From positions 62,001 to 126,000 of the forward strand of contig NZ_JAFKRG010000048.1 in NCBI RefSeq assembly GCF_019038415.1: 64,000 nucleotides of DNA, given 5' to 3'. This document shows, in pieces, positions 34,137-42,823 of this stretch (position 1 is the stretch's first letter; every line of letters begins with the position of its first letter). This DNA comes from Synechococcus sp. CCY 9618 (GTDB taxonomy: Bacteria; Cyanobacteriota; Cyanobacteriia; PCC-6307; Cyanobiaceae). The translations under genes and the position numbers were made by a program. Under the pieces are notes generated by a model. The model worked only from the letters and a program-made list of their open reading frames with translations, made no database searches and was not told the origin of the DNA.

Positions 34137-35672
34137 TCAGTGCCCCCCGGGGGTGGTGAGGGTGATGGTGGAACCTACCGCCTCGGCGGGGGTGTGACGC
34201 CCCTGGTCGCGAACGGTGAGCAGGGCGTGGAGCAGGCCCTGGGCGAAGAGCTCGGGATAGCGGTTCTCGATCGCCTCCTGCACCCTCTGGGCATGGCGCA
34301 CCGCCCGCTCCCGGGCACCCGGCACCTTGCCGTTGTAGTCGAAGCGCACCACCACGGGCACGGGCAGGCCTCGCGTCACGTTGAGCCCCTTGAAGATCTT
34401 CACCCCCACGTCCATGTCCGGGGCGCCCTCCTCGACGGTGTCCATGTAGGCGAAGTACGTGAGGTTGCGCAGGTGGATCTCCTTGAAGCCGATGCCGACA
34501 CCGATGAAGCGCTCGGCATGGCCGGCATCGGTGTAGCGGCCGTCGTGGTACTCGCGGACGTAGTCGATCTGGGAGATGTTCTGCTCCAGCAGCCTGGCGA
34601 TCAGGCGCACCATGCCGGGATCGGGGGCGCTGGCCGCCGCCGCTTCCACCTGCCGCAGGATCTGGGCCCGGGCCTCTTCGGGGTGGAGGTGGCGCGTCGC
34701 CTCATAGACCGAAGCCGCATCCAGCCACTGATCCAGGCGGGTGCTGCCGTCCATGCCGGGCACGTGCACCCGGATGGCGTCGGTGTCGGTGTCGATGCCC
34801 AGCAGCAGCAGGTCGACGGAGGCGCCGCAGCAGAAGCTGTTCTCCACCGCCTGCTGGAAGTCCATCAGCCGCTGGCGGCCGCAGCTGGCCGCCAGGGCGT
34901 CATCACTGCCGTGGGCGGCGCAGCCCTCGTGGGCGGGGTCGATGGAACTGAAGTGGTAGAGCACCACCTTGAGGTAGCGGGTGTCCGCGTGGGCGGGGTT
35001 GGGAACCCCCTCCCGGTAGCGATGGTGTTCGGTCTTGACCCAGCGGTTGACGGTGTTCTCGACGTCGAACAGGGCACCGGCATGGGGACGCCGCCGCACG
35101 GAGCTGAACGGCAGGCGCAGGGCGAAGGCGATGGCGTGGGCGAGGCGACCGTCGGCGCAGGGGGTCACATCCAGCAGGTGAAAGCCGCAGGAGAGCAGGA
35201 AGGCGTTGAACTCCTCCGCCGCCGGGCTGCCGGGCTGGCCGGCCAGGGGATCGTCGCGGAAGAAGCCGTCGCTGGTCTGCTCGTAGGCCTCGAACACGCA
35301 CCAGGCGAACAGGGTGCGCATGTCGAGCTGGCTCACCCAGGCCTGCTCCAGGATCGGCACGGGCAGGCTGTAGCCCAGTTCCGCCTGGGCCAGGGCCTGG
35401 GCCCGCTCGATGAAATCATCCTCGTGCTGCAGGGCCGACAGCCGCTTCAGCACCGGCACGATCCGGTCGAAGGCGTCCTTGACGCCCCGGTCGTAGGCCT
35501 CCAGGGCGGCGTTCGCCGCCGGATCGGTGAGCGGGTGGAGGCTGGCGGCCCCGTGGCCGAGCCGCACCGCCGCCAGCCGCCGGGACAGATCGGCGCCACC
35601 GGAAGCGGTGGGCCGGCGCCGGGGAGCGCTGGGGGCGAGGGGGCGGGCCGTGGGGACCGGGCGGCGGGGCAT
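34137..35672 (-). CDS. csoSCA: Carboxysomal carbonic anhydrase CsoSCA (CsoS3)
   Basis: 511 residues. A basic, Pro/Ala-rich N-terminus (about 1-45) precedes a helical domain, then the catalytic domain with VTPCADGR (zinc Cys and the Asp-Arg dyad), the zinc His region SSIDPAHEGCAAHG and the second zinc Cys in NSFCCGASVD, then a degenerate C-terminal domain. It converts bicarbonate to CO2 inside the carboxysome next to Rubisco. The basic N-terminus is the region that binds Rubisco in model carboxysomes. Confidence 0.95.
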   Translation of the reverse strand: MPRRPVPTARPLAPSAPRRRPTASGGADLSRRLAAVRLGHGAASLHPLTDPAANAALEAYDRGVKDAFDRIVPVLKRLSALQHEDDFIERAQALAQAELGYSLPVPILEQAWVSQLDMRTLFAWCVFEAYEQTSDGFFRDDPLAGQPGSPAAEEFNAFLLSCGFHLLDVTPCADGRLAHAIAFALRLPFSSVRRRPHAGALFDVENTVNRWVKTEHHRYREGVPNPAHADTRYLKVVLYHFSSIDPAHEGCAAHGSDDALAASCGRQRLMDFQQAVENSFCCGASVDLLLLGIDTDTDAIRVHVPGMDGSTRLDQWLDAASVYEATRHLHPEEARAQILRQVEAAAASAPDPGMVRLIARLLEQNISQIDYVREYHDGRYTDAGHAERFIGVGIGFKEIHLRNLTYFAYMDTVEEGAPDMDVGVKIFKGLNVTRGLPVPVVVRFDYNGKVPGARERAVRHAQRVQEAIENRYPELFAQGLLHALLTVRDQGRHTPAEAVGSTITLTTPGGH

Positions 35673-35680
35673 CGGGGGGG

Positions 35681-38110
35681 TCAGCCGCGGGCGCCGCCGG
35701 ACACCGTGATCAGCGAACCGGAATTGGTGCTGCCACTGGAGCCGGTGATCTTGTTGGTGGGTTCGGGCAGGGTCTCGTTGCGCTTGGGCTGGAGGCCCGG
35801 CATCGCCGACATCGGGCCGCCGCGGCTGGGGTTGCGGCGACGGGCCGAGGCCCCTTCGGTGCCGGTGACGTGCTTGCCGCGATCCCAGTCGTCGCCGGTG
35901 ATGTTGAGGCCGGCGGAGATGCCCTCGCCGGTGACCCGGGAGGTGGGACGGGCGTCCTCATCCACCGTGACGGCGGGCGCCGGCGGGTGCATGCGGACCC
36001 TCTCGGGCCCGCGCCGGTCGAAGCGGAACTGCTCGGTGCCGGTCACCTTGTCGGCCGCCATGTCGAAGGGGCCGGTGATGCGGTTGCCCTGCTCGTAGCT
36101 GTTGCCGGTGACGCCGCCGGAACGCTGGTTGGCGGTCTGGGCGGCCCGGGCAGGCGACTGGACGCTGAACTGCTGCCAGGGCTGGCCGGTGAGGGGCTGG
36201 GGGAAGTCGGCGTCCTGGCTGGTGGCGGCTCCGCAGGCTTCGGCCAGCTGGTCGCCACCGATGTAGGGGGTGCCGGTGATGTCCTCGCAGGCGCCCCGCT
36301 CGGCACCGGTCATGACGCCGCCGATGCCCGGCTGGATGCCGCTGAGCCGGGGTCCCGGGGTGCCCATGCGGGCGGGAGTGCGCTGGCGGATCTCGGACAG
36401 GCGGTCGGAGGCGCACCAGGTGCCGGCCTGCTCCAGGCCGGCGTAGGGGGTGCCGGTGACGGCCTTGCAGGTGCCGGGCTCATCGCCGGTCACCTTCTCG
36501 GAGCGGCCGGTGCGGGTGCCGCTGATCACCATCGACTTGTTGGTGATGCTGAAGCCCACCTTGGGTGCCTCCGGTGCCGGCGTGGTGCCGCAGAAGCCTT
36601 CGTACTGCTGAGTTCCGATGTACTCGTCGCCGGTGACCATGCGGCAGCTGCCCGGCTCGTCGCCGGTGACGTGCTCGCTGCGGCCCACGTGGGTGCCGGT
36701 GATGCCCGTGCCCCGCAGGGTGTGCAGGCTGCTCACCTTGGTGGGGACCCGGCCGGGCACCTGGGACTGGTCGCCCACGTACTGGGTGCCGGTGAGCTGG
36801 CGGCCGGCGCCGGATTCGTTGCCGGTGACCCGCTCGGAGCGCTCCACCATCACGCCGGAGACGGGACGGCCGGCGCTGGTGCGGGTGAGTCCGACCTTGC
36901 GCGGGGAGGGGGTGGCCTCCCCGCACCAGGCGGCGCTCTGGTTGGCGGAGATGTATTCGGTGCCGGTCACGTTCTTGCAGGTGCCGGGCTCATCGCCGGT
37001 GACCTTCTCGGAACGGCCCACTTCGTTGCCCGTGACCCGGTTGCCGTGGCTGGTGGCGCTCACCCGCACCTTGGCGGGCTGGAGCGGGGGGGGCTCGTTC
37101 TGGCAGAAGGTGCGGAAGATTTCGGCGCCGAGGTAGTCGGTGCCGGTGATCGGCCGGCAGGTGCTGGCCTCGTTGCCGGTGGTCTTGGCGGAGCGGTTGG
37201 CCTGGGTGCCGGTGACCACCTGGCCCCGGACCGTTTCGCTGACGCCCACCTTCCAGTGGGCATCGGCGGCGGCGTCGATCTTGGCCTGGCCGCGGCGGGG
37301 GCCGGTGGGGCGGGTGCCGCCGCTGCGGGCGCAGCCCGCGGAACCCACCTTGCACTTGAGCTCCCGCACCTTCTGGGCCAGCTCGCGGCTGCTCATGTCC
37401 GGGTTGGCCTGGCGGGCCACCGAGGCGGCGGTGCTGCTGGTGGGTGTGCTGGCCGATTTGCCTCGCTTGGAGAGGGCTTCACGCCGGGCCATGACGATGG
37501 CCCGGCTGGGATTGTGCTGGGCGGAGCGCTTGACGCCGTTGCGGCGTTCACCGCTGCGGCCGCCGCGGCTGGCCAGGGACGCACCGAGACCGCCATCGGC
37601 GTTGCTGGTGCTGTAGGAGGTGGCCGTGGCCGCCGCTGCCTTGGCGTCCTTGCAGCCGCAGGGGCGATCGGTGCTGGCCGGGGCGGGAGTGGCGCTGGCG
37701 GCGGCTTTGCTGGCGGCGCGCAGCTGCTCCTGGCGGGTGCGATCGCTGGAGGTGTCGGCCCGCTTGCCGCGGCGCGAGAGGGCCTCACGGCGCTCCAGCA
37801 CGAGCTTGCGGCTGGGGTTGGCCAGGGGCCTGGCGTTGCTGTGGTGGCCACCGCCAGACGGCGCGGTCAGGGAGGCGGACCCACGGTGGGCGGCGGGGGC
37901 CCGACCCGGTGAGCCGCTGTTGCGGGAAGCCGGCGGCGGAGACGGAGCGGCGTCAGCCGGGGTGTCCGCTTCGGTGCGGCTGCGACGGGCGTCGGCTGCG
38001 GTGCGCACCCGACCCGGGGAGGACATGAACTTCGTGGACGCTTTCTTGCCGCCGTTGGTGAGGGCCTTGCGGCGCTCCAGCGCTGCTTCCCGACTGGTGG
38101 TTCTGGCCAT
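35681..38110 (-). CDS. csoS2: Carboxysome scaffold protein CsoS2
   Basis: 809 residues, intrinsically disordered. There are three clear N-repeats that bind Rubisco (near residues 11, 105 and 208: RR.AL..RGK). Six M-repeats run from about 287 to 626, each K-V-G...TG...RS.KVTGDEPGTC..VTGT.Y. The C-terminal part ends with ITGSSGSTNSGSLITVSGG, the conserved shell-anchoring peptide. Repeat 3 (about 405-453) has lost both of its Cys residues. CsoS2 condenses Rubisco and links it to the shell. No programmed frameshift signal was noticed, so a single long form is expected. Confidence 0.96.
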   Translation of the reverse strand: MARTTSREAALERRKALTNGGKKASTKFMSSPGRVRTAADARRSRTEADTPADAAPSPPPASRNSGSPGRAPAAHRGSASLTAPSGGGHHSNARPLANPSRKLVLERREALSRRGKRADTSSDRTRQEQLRAASKAAASATPAPASTDRPCGCKDAKAAAATATSYSTSNADGGLGASLASRGGRSGERRNGVKRSAQHNPSRAIVMARREALSKRGKSASTPTSSTAASVARQANPDMSSRELAQKVRELKCKVGSAGCARSGGTRPTGPRRGQAKIDAAADAHWKVGVSETVRGQVVTGTQANRSAKTTGNEASTCRPITGTDYLGAEIFRTFCQNEPPPLQPAKVRVSATSHGNRVTGNEVGRSEKVTGDEPGTCKNVTGTEYISANQSAAWCGEATPSPRKVGLTRTSAGRPVSGVMVERSERVTGNESGAGRQLTGTQYVGDQSQVPGRVPTKVSSLHTLRGTGITGTHVGRSEHVTGDEPGSCRMVTGDEYIGTQQYEGFCGTTPAPEAPKVGFSITNKSMVISGTRTGRSEKVTGDEPGTCKAVTGTPYAGLEQAGTWCASDRLSEIRQRTPARMGTPGPRLSGIQPGIGGVMTGAERGACEDITGTPYIGGDQLAEACGAATSQDADFPQPLTGQPWQQFSVQSPARAAQTANQRSGGVTGNSYEQGNRITGPFDMAADKVTGTEQFRFDRRGPERVRMHPPAPAVTVDEDARPTSRVTGEGISAGLNITGDDWDRGKHVTGTEGASARRRNPSRGGPMSAMPGLQPKRNETLPEPTNKITGSSGSTNSGSLITVSGGARG

Positions 38111-38180
38111 GTCCGCCCTCTGAATGGATGATCAATTGGTGGATCCCGGCCTCAGACCGGGATCCGCTGCGGTCGCTGGA

Positions 38181-38522
38181 TCAGCGACCTTCGAACACAA
38201 CGAAGCAGGCACCCTGGCTCTGGGTGTAGGCGTCGTAGCCGACGAGACGCACGTGATGGTCCGGATAGGCCCGGTGGCAGGACTCCAGCTCGTTCACGAT
38301 CACGCCGAGATCCTTCTCACCGAAGAAGGGCAGCTTCCAGTACGACCAGTAGGTGGCCATGGAGCGGCTGGGGTGGACGTGCTCGACCAGGGGGCTCCAG
38401 CCCTGGGCAATGATGTAGGCGATCTGGTCGTAGATCTCGTCCTGGGTCATCGGCGGGAGGAAGCCGAAGGTCTCCAGGGTGGCGACTGTTTGATAGTCAC
38501 CCACGGTGCTCTTGAAGGGCAT
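38181..38522 (-). CDS. cbbS: Form IA Rubisco small subunit
   Basis: 113 residues: MPFKSTVGDYQTVATLETFGF at the N-terminus, a central PSRSMATYWSYWKLPFFGE segment, and GYDAYTQSQG near the C-terminus, all typical of form IA small subunits of alpha-carboxysomes. Eight copies cap the L8 core. It lies 100 bases downstream of cbbL and 70 upstream of csoS2. Confidence 0.97.
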   Translation of the reverse strand: MPFKSTVGDYQTVATLETFGFLPPMTQDEIYDQIAYIIAQGWSPLVEHVHPSRSMATYWSYWKLPFFGEKDLGVIVNELESCHRAYPDHHVRLVGYDAYTQSQGACFVVFEGR

Positions 38523-38622
38523 GGGGATCCTTGAGGGGAATGGGATAGGGAGCCCAGGTCCGCTGACCTCAGGAGGGTGCTCCTTCGGTCAGCGGTAGCA
38601 GGGCATGGGGCCGGGGGTCAGT

Positions 38623-40038
38623 TCAGCCGAGGACGTCGAGCTTGTCGACGGTGTCGAACTCGAACTTGATTTCCTTCCAGGTCTCGAGGGCGATGGCCAG
38701 CTCGGGGCTGTGCTTGGCGGCCTCGGTGAGGATGTCGCGGCCTTCCTTCTCGATCTCGCGACCGGCGTTGCGGGCCTTGACGCAGGCTTCCAGGGCCACC
38801 CGGTTGGCGGCGGCGCCGGCGGCCGAACCCCATGGGTGGCCGTGGGTGCCACCACCGAACTGGAGCACGGAGTCGTCACCGAAGATGGCGACCAGGGCGG
38901 GCATGTGCCACACGTGGATGCCGCCGGAGGCCACGGCGAAGACGCCGGGCATCGAACCCCAGTCCTGGTCGAAGAAGTTGCCGCGGGTGCGGTCTTCGGG
39001 GATGAAGGATTCACGCAGCTGGTCGATGAAGCCCAGGGTGGTCTGACGGTCACCCTCGAGCTTGCCCACCACGGTGCCGGTGTGCAGCTGGTCGCCGCCG
39101 GAGAGGCGCAGGCACTTGGCAAGCACCCGGAAGTGGATGCCGTGCTTGGGATGGCGGTCGATCACCGCGTGCATGGCGCGGTGAATGTGCAGCAGCATGC
39201 CGTTCTTGCGGCACCACTTCGACAGACCGGTGTTGGCTGTGAAGCCGCCGGTGATGTAGTCGTGCATGATGATCGGCTGCCCGAGTTCCTTGGCGAACTC
39301 GGCCCGCTCGTACATCTCCTCGGGAGTGGCGGCGGTGCAGTTGAGGTAGTGACCCTTCTTCTCGCCGGTTTCCTCCTGGGCCAGCTGCACGGCTTCGGCG
39401 ACGAACTCGAAGCGGTTCTGCCAGCGCTGGAAGGGCTGGGAGTTGATGTTCTCGTCGTCCTTGGTGAAGTCGAGACCGCCACGGAGGCATTCGTAGACCA
39501 CCCGGCCGTAGTTCTTCCCGGACAGGCCCAGCTTCGGCTTGATGGTGCAACCCAGCAGGGGACGGCCGTACTTGTTCATCCGGTCGCGTTCGACGCAGAT
39601 GCCGTTCGGCGGGCCGGGGCAGGTCTTGATGAAGGCCATCGGGAAGCGGATGTCTTCCAGGCGCAGGTGGCGCAGGGCCTTGAAGCCGAAGACGTTGCCC
39701 ACCAGGGAGGTGAGCACGTTGGTCACCGAGCCTTCCTCGAACAGGTCGAGGGGGTAAGCGATGAAGGCATAGAACGCCTCCTTGTCACCAGGGACGTCTT
39801 CGATGCGGTAGCAGCGGCCCTTGTAGAAATCGAGATCGGTGAGGAGCTCGGACCAGACGGTGGACCAGGTGCCGGTGGAGGACTCGGCGGCCACGGCGGC
39901 TGCCACCTCCTCGTTGGGCACACCTTCCTGGCCGGTGCACTTGAAGCAGGCCAGCAGGTCGGTGTCGAGGGGGACGTAATCGGGAGTCCAGTAAGTGTCG
40001 CGGTACTCCTTGACCCCGGCGTCGTACTTCTTGCTCAT
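38623..40038 (-). CDS. cbbL: Form IA Rubisco large subunit
   Basis: 471 residues, full length. The active-site Lys that is carbamylated lies in [11 protein letters not shown], loop 6 in [11 protein letters not shown], and the N-terminal loop [14 protein letters not shown] closes over substrate. It fixes CO2 onto RuBP inside the carboxysome. It follows csoS1 by 51 bases and is probably transcribed from the same upstream promoter. Confidence 0.98.
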   Translation of the reverse strand: MSKKYDAGVKEYRDTYWTPDYVPLDTDLLACFKCTGQEGVPNEEVAAAVAAESSTGTWSTVWSELLTDLDFYKGRCYRIEDVPGDKEAFYAFIAYPLDLFEEGSVTNVLTSLVGNVFGFKALRHLRLEDIRFPMAFIKTCPGPPNGICVERDRMNKYGRPLLGCTIKPKLGLSGKNYGRVVYECLRGGLDFTKDDENINSQPFQRWQNRFEFVAEAVQLAQEETGEKKGHYLNCTAATPEEMYERAEFAKELGQPIIMHDYITGGFTANTGLSKWCRKNGMLLHIHRAMHAVIDRHPKHGIHFRVLAKCLRLSGGDQLHTGTVVGKLEGDRQTTLGFIDQLRESFIPEDRTRGNFFDQDWGSMPGVFAVASGGIHVWHMPALVAIFGDDSVLQFGGGTHGHPWGSAAGAAANRVALEACVKARNAGREIEKEGRDILTEAAKHSPELAIALETWKEIKFEFDTVDKLDVLG

Positions 40039-40089
40039 GGGATGTTTCGGATGGGAACGGGTGGGAAATCAGAGGGTCGTCGTGACCGC

Positions 40090-40401
40090 TCAGTCCTTCG
40101 AACCCAGGCCGAAGCTGCTGTTCAGGGCAGGCTCCACTTCGCGGTGGGGACGGGCGATGATGTGGGCCGCCACCAGACCGTCGCCCACCCGCTCGCAGGC
40201 GTCGGCACCGGCCCGGACGGCGGCGTTGACGGCGCCGGTTTCGCCCCGCACCAGGACGGTGACGTAGCCGCCACCGACGAATTCGCGACCGATGAGGCGC
40301 ACCTCGGCGGCTTTGGTCATGGCGTCAGCCGCTTCAATGGCGGGCACCAGACCGCGTGTCTCGATCATGCCGAGGGCGATGCCCATGGTTTCGTTTGCCA
40401 T
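40090..40401 (-). CDS. csoS1: Carboxysome shell hexamer protein CsoS1
   Basis: 103 residues from the ATG at 40401 (MANETMGIALGMIETRGLVP), preceded by GGAG. It is a single BMC domain with pore loop residues in the EFVGGGYV region; it forms the hexameric tiles of the shell facets. Only one csoS1 is present here, where proteobacterial operons often have three. The frame upstream (to 40446) is non-coding leader. Confidence 0.96.
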   Translation of the reverse strand: MANETMGIALGMIETRGLVPAIEAADAMTKAAEVRLIGREFVGGGYVTVLVRGETGAVNAAVRAGADACERVGDGLVAAHIIARPHREVEPALNSSFGLGSKD

Positions 40402-40612
40402 TACCTGCTCCTGGAGGAGGGGGGTGGAATGTTCGCCTGCAACCATGCTCCTCCGCCAAACCCTCCGTCAAGCGATTCGGAGCTCGGCGCCCATCAAGGT
40501 TTTCGGATCGGCTGATAAGGGCAGCTGATCAGTGCAACACAAAAAGCAAGCCTGGGTTGATCGTCGGGCTTCGCCCCGGGACTTTCCCCGCCCGCCGGGC
40601 TGCCGCGGCGGC
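40402..40612 (-). promoter_or_regulatory. Leader region of the cso operon
   Basis: This 211-base gap separates csoS1 from sbtB on the same strand and should hold the main cso promoter. A possible minus-strand -35 (TTGTGT, complement of 40537-40542) lies 18-19 bases from a weak -10 (TATCAG or TTATCA near 40512-40518). The match is poor, so only the location is supported. Confidence 0.3.
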
Positions 40613-40894
40613 TCAGAGGGGCTCGGCGCTGGAGACGAACCCCACGCCCCCGTAGCGCTTCAGCAGCGGCCGCACTGCGGCAGCCACCGCCCCCAGCAGG
40701 TCGTCGTCGACGAAGACGATCACATGGGCATTGGCTCCGAGGCCGCTGAAATCCATGGCTTCGGAGATCTCACCCGACGGGCTCATGCCCGTGACATGCC
40801 GCATCACCGAATAGCCCTTCGCTCCGGCCTTGGTGATGGCCTTGCAGACGCGGTTCAGTTCCCGCTCGCTGAGGATGAGGTCGATCCGCTTCAT
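40613..40894 (-). CDS. sbtB: PII-like regulator SbtB
   Basis: 93 residues with the PII fold: an N-terminal strand MKRIDLILSERELNRVC, a T-loop region GMSPSGEISEAMDF and the strand ANAHVIVFVDD. SbtB binds adenine nucleotides such as cAMP and AMP, and controls the bicarbonate transporter SbtA. The C-terminal Cys-Gly-Pro-x-Gly-Cys motif of some SbtB proteins is absent; the protein ends SSAEPL. It is 37 bases downstream of sbtA. Confidence 0.9.
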   Translation of the reverse strand: MKRIDLILSERELNRVCKAITKAGAKGYSVMRHVTGMSPSGEISEAMDFSGLGANAHVIVFVDDDLLGAVAAAVRPLLKRYGGVGFVSSAEPL

Positions 40895-40931
40895 AACTGC
40901 ATGGCGAAGGGTTGACGCGGCGGCAGAAGGC

Positions 40932-41948
40932 TCAGCCGGCAGGAATGAACTGCCGGGTCAGCACCATGTACAGGGGGATTCCGATCACCACATTGAACGG
41001 GAAGGTGAGGCCGAGGGCGGTGGAGATGTAGAGGCTCGGATTGGCCTGGGGAACGGTCATGCGCATGGCCGCCGGCACGGCGATGTAGGAGGCGCTGGCG
41101 CAGAGCACCATGAACAGCAGGGTGTTTCCCTGGGACAGCCCCAGCAGGACGCTCACCAGCAGGCCGGCCAGGGCATGCACCGGTGGCGCCAGCAGGGAGA
41201 AGCCGATCAGGAAGGCGCCGGCCTTCTGCAGGTCCCGCAGCCGCTGGGCCGCCACGATGCCCATGTCGAGGAGGAAGAAGCAGAGGGCGCCGTAGAAGAG
41301 CTTCTCGGTGAAGGGATCCATCTTCTCCAGGCCCGCCGGGCTGAAAGCCGCCACCACATAGCCGATCACCAGGCTGCCGATCAGCAGGTAGACGGAGCCG
41401 TTGAGGAAGGCCTCCTGCAGCACCTCCCGCCAGCGCAGGCCGCCGTTGCCGTTCTCCTGTTCCCCGGAGACCTCCCGATCCTCCGCGGGGGCCGTGATCT
41501 TGGCGAGCACCACGCCCACCACGATCGCCGGTGATTCCATCAGAGCGAGGGCGGCCACCATGAAGCCGTCGAAGTTCACCTCCAGCACGTTGAGGAAGCT
41601 TTCGGCGGTGATGAAGGTGACGGCGCTGATGGAGCCGTAGGAGGCGGCGATGGCGGCGGCGTTGTAGCCGTCGAGGCGCAGGCGCAGCAGCAGGAAGCTG
41701 GACAGGGGCACCAGCAGGGACATGGCCACGGCCGCGCCGATGGTGAGCAGCACCTGGGGACCGAGGCCGCTCTGGGCCAGTTCCATGCCCCCCTTGAAGC
41801 CGATCGCCAGCAGCAGGTAGAGGGAGAACAGCTTGGGCAGCGGCGAGGGGATCTCCAGGTCGGAGCCCACCAGCACGCCGAGGATCCCGAGGAAGAAGAA
41901 CAGAACCGGCGCGGAGAGCAGGTTCTGCAGGACCAGACTCGACTGCAT
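40932..41948 (-). CDS. sbtA: Sodium-dependent bicarbonate transporter SbtA
   Basis: 338 residues from the ATG at 41948, about 10 helices in two inverted halves. Family signs are APVLFFFLGILGVLVGSDLE, YGSISAVTFITAE (substrate-binding loop of half 1), a cytoplasmic hydrophilic loop (EDREVSGEQENG) and CASASYIAVPAAMRM (half 2). It imports bicarbonate with sodium at high affinity and is blocked by SbtB at low demand. The leading MPTPVGRRRT of the longer frame is unlikely to be translated. Confidence 0.95.
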   Translation of the reverse strand: MQSSLVLQNLLSAPVLFFFLGILGVLVGSDLEIPSPLPKLFSLYLLLAIGFKGGMELAQSGLGPQVLLTIGAAVAMSLLVPLSSFLLLRLRLDGYNAAAIAASYGSISAVTFITAESFLNVLEVNFDGFMVAALALMESPAIVVGVVLAKITAPAEDREVSGEQENGNGGLRWREVLQEAFLNGSVYLLIGSLVIGYVVAAFSPAGLEKMDPFTEKLFYGALCFFLLDMGIVAAQRLRDLQKAGAFLIGFSLLAPPVHALAGLLVSVLLGLSQGNTLLFMVLCASASYIAVPAAMRMTVPQANPSLYISTALGLTFPFNVVIGIPLYMVLTRQFIPAG

Positions 41949-42187
41949 CGTCCTCCGGCGCCCCACGGGTGTGGGCAACCTAGGGGCGAAACCGGGTGCC
42001 GACCGTCAGTGGTCGCGCAACGTTGCCGCCCCGGCCCGTCCGACGCTCTTCAGGTTCCCTATTCTCCGCCCGGGGCAGGAACCCTGGAGTCTTCCGGGGG
42101 TGGAATGTTCAACCCGTCCTGCCCCACCTCTTCCCGCACCCCTCTCTCAACCCTCTGCACCACAATGGGGCCCTCTGCGGGTCCGGC

Positions 42188-42793
42188 TTGTCCCTCCCCC
42201 CCCGCCGGTCGTCGGCACCGGTGCTGGTGATCGCCAGCGGCAACCCCCACAAGGTGGCCGAGATCACGGCCATGCTCGAGGCCGCCGGGCTGGAAGTGCG
42301 GCAGCAGCCGAAGGGACTGGAGATCGAGGAGACCGGCAGCACCTATGCCGAGAACGCCTCTCTCAAGGCCTCGACCGTGGCGGGCCTCACGGGCTGCTGG
42401 TCCCTGGCCGACGATTCCGGCCTGGAGGTGGATGCCCTCGATGGCCGTCCGGGCCTCTATTCCGCCCGCTATGCCCCCACCGACCACGAGCGGATCCACC
42501 GCCTCCTGCAGGAGCTGGGGGACTCCCTCTACCGCGGCGGCACCTTCGTGAGTGCCATGGCCCTGGCCGATCCCTCCGGTGCAGTGGTGCTCGAGTCGGA
42601 AGGGCTCTGCCGGGGACGGATCCTGAGGGAGCCCTCCGGCCACGGCGGCGGCTTCGACCCGATCTTCCATGTGCGGGAAGCGGGCTGCAGCTACGCCGAG
42701 ATGGGCGAGCACCTCAGGAGCCGCCTGGGCAGCCGCGGCAAGGCCGCCCGGGCGATGGCACCGGGTCTGAAGCGGTTGCTGGGCCTCGTGTGA
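42188..42793 (+). CDS. rdgB: XTP/dITP diphosphatase (RdgB/HAM1)
   Basis: About 201 residues from a TTG at 42188; a GTG at 42221 is the other option. The signature VIASGNPHKVAEI opens the fold, DDSGLEVDALDGRPGLYSAR carries the catalytic acids, and GHGGGFDPIF is the substrate loop. It removes deaminated purine nucleotides (ITP, XTP) from the pool. The open frame runs upstream to 41996 without family similarity. It is divergent from sbtA and interrupts the otherwise carbon-related cluster. Confidence 0.92.
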   Translation: MSLPPRRSSAPVLVIASGNPHKVAEITAMLEAAGLEVRQQPKGLEIEETGSTYAENASLKASTVAGLTGCWSLADDSGLEVDALDGRPGLYSARYAPTDHERIHRLLQELGDSLYRGGTFVSAMALADPSGAVVLESEGLCRGRILREPSGHGGGFDPIFHVREAGCSYAEMGEHLRSRLGSRGKAARAMAPGLKRLLGLV

Positions 42794-42823
42794 GCCAGGC
42801 TCCGGGGAGCGGCGTGGCGATGA

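Noticed and set aside
34140-36098. A 652-codon plus-strand frame antisense to csoSCA
   Set aside because: Antisense shadow; csoSCA has clear catalytic residues.
35870-37912. A 680-codon plus-strand frame antisense to csoS2
   Set aside because: Its Ala/Gly repeats simply mirror the csoS2 repeats on the other strand.
36000-38000. CsoS2A/CsoS2B frameshift site
   Set aside because: No slippery heptamer followed by a strong hairpin was recognised in the reading frame, and cyanobacterial CsoS2 is usually a single form.
35681-38110. CRISPR-like or satellite repeats
   Set aside because: The regular repeats here are the protein M-repeats of CsoS2, diverged at DNA level and in coding phase.
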